NCBI GenBank assembly: GCA_900766925.1
Contig: CAAFXG010000438.1
Span: 1 to 14,507, forward strand
Direction of reading: 5' to 3'
DNA length: 14,507 nt
Source: Lachnospiraceae bacterium
GTDB taxonomy: Bacteria; Bacillota; Clostridia; Lachnospirales; Lachnospiraceae
How positions within the stretch are numbered: position 1 is the first letter of the stretch; each line of letters opens with the position of its first letter. Below the pieces are notes generated by a model that ran no database searches, was not told the origin of the DNA, and saw only the letters and a program-made list of their open reading frames with translations. The position numbers and the translations under genes were made by a program. Below, one piece after another: positions 14,430-14,507 of this stretch.

Positions 14430-14500
14430 GAGAGTAATCGATAATCCTTTGATATAATGATTTCGACCAAAAAAACAAAAATCAAAAGGAGACTACTCTC
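14430..14500 (+). promoter_or_regulatory. leader that can fold over its own ribosome binding site
   Basis: Bases 14430-14436 (GAGAGTA) pair with 14494-14500 (TACTCTC), directly before the ATG. Bases 14445-14453 (TCCTTTGAT) pair with 14481-14490 (ATCAAAAGGA, one bulged A), which holds the AGGAG ribosome binding site. A TATAAT at 14453-14458 sits inside the left half. A transcript starting just after it would lack the left arms and be translatable, whereas a read-through transcript would fold. The -35 for this TATAAT is poor. Confidence 0.5.
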
Positions 14501-14507
14501 ATGACTA
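14501..14507 (+). CDS. start of an unidentified gene, cut by the window edge
   Basis: Only ATG ACT A is present (Met-Thr-...). The start is supported by AAAAGGAG ten bases upstream and by the structured leader that ends exactly at the ATG. It is divergent from addB, unlike every other gene here. The leader architecture and the nearby palindrome suggest a transposase, but the product cannot be read from seven bases. Confidence 0.4.

Overview
The window is AT-rich DNA in the style of the low-GC Firmicutes, most likely a Lachnospiraceae-type clostridium. This rests on AddAB (rather than RecBCD) for end processing, a spoIIAA-spoIIAB-sigF operon, strong GGAGG ribosome binding sites and the codon usage. 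The species cannot be named from the sequence alone. Every confident gene is on the minus strand. One gene start at the extreme right edge (ATG at 14501) is on the plus strand.

Reading in the direction of transcription, from right to left. (1) A clear sigma-A type promoter at 14268-14296 drives addB and addA, which overlap and encode the two-subunit helicase-nuclease for double-strand break repair. (2) A second promoter at 7275-7303 precedes queF (queuosine biosynthesis), followed by folC (folate polyglutamylation), an easily missed 59-codon ORF that overlaps the folC stop by one base, and an unrecognised membrane protein with a zinc ribbon, TPRs and a coiled coil. This run ends at a strong intrinsic terminator at 3925-3960. 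(3) The sporulation operon spoIIAA-spoIIAB-sigF follows, tightly coupled by overlapping or abutting start and stop codons. It encodes the anti-anti-sigma factor, anti-sigma kinase and forespore sigma factor. (4) A three-gene unit follows: a TetR-type regulator, a flavodoxin-fold-like protein and a putative zinc-dependent phospholipase C-like protein. A pair of near-identical ACTAWTAGT palindromes upstream are candidate autoregulatory operators.

Both edges hold non-coding DNA with more structure than the genes explain. At the left edge, a possible three-way junction (124-191) starts on the stop codon of the last gene and is followed by an 89-nt imperfect hairpin (6-94). At the right edge, a 67-bp near-perfect palindrome (14314-14380) sits between addB and the divergent right-hand gene. 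The leader of that gene (14430-14500) can fold to bury its ribosome binding site, as in the leaders that protect some transposase genes from read-through. The identity of that gene cannot be read here, because only ATG ACT A is present.

No tRNA, rRNA, CRISPR array or complete insertion sequence was seen. The most unusual material is the structured non-coding DNA at both ends, the zinc-ribbon/TPR/coiled-coil membrane protein and the TetR-flavodoxin-phospholipase-like unit. The rest is standard core genome.
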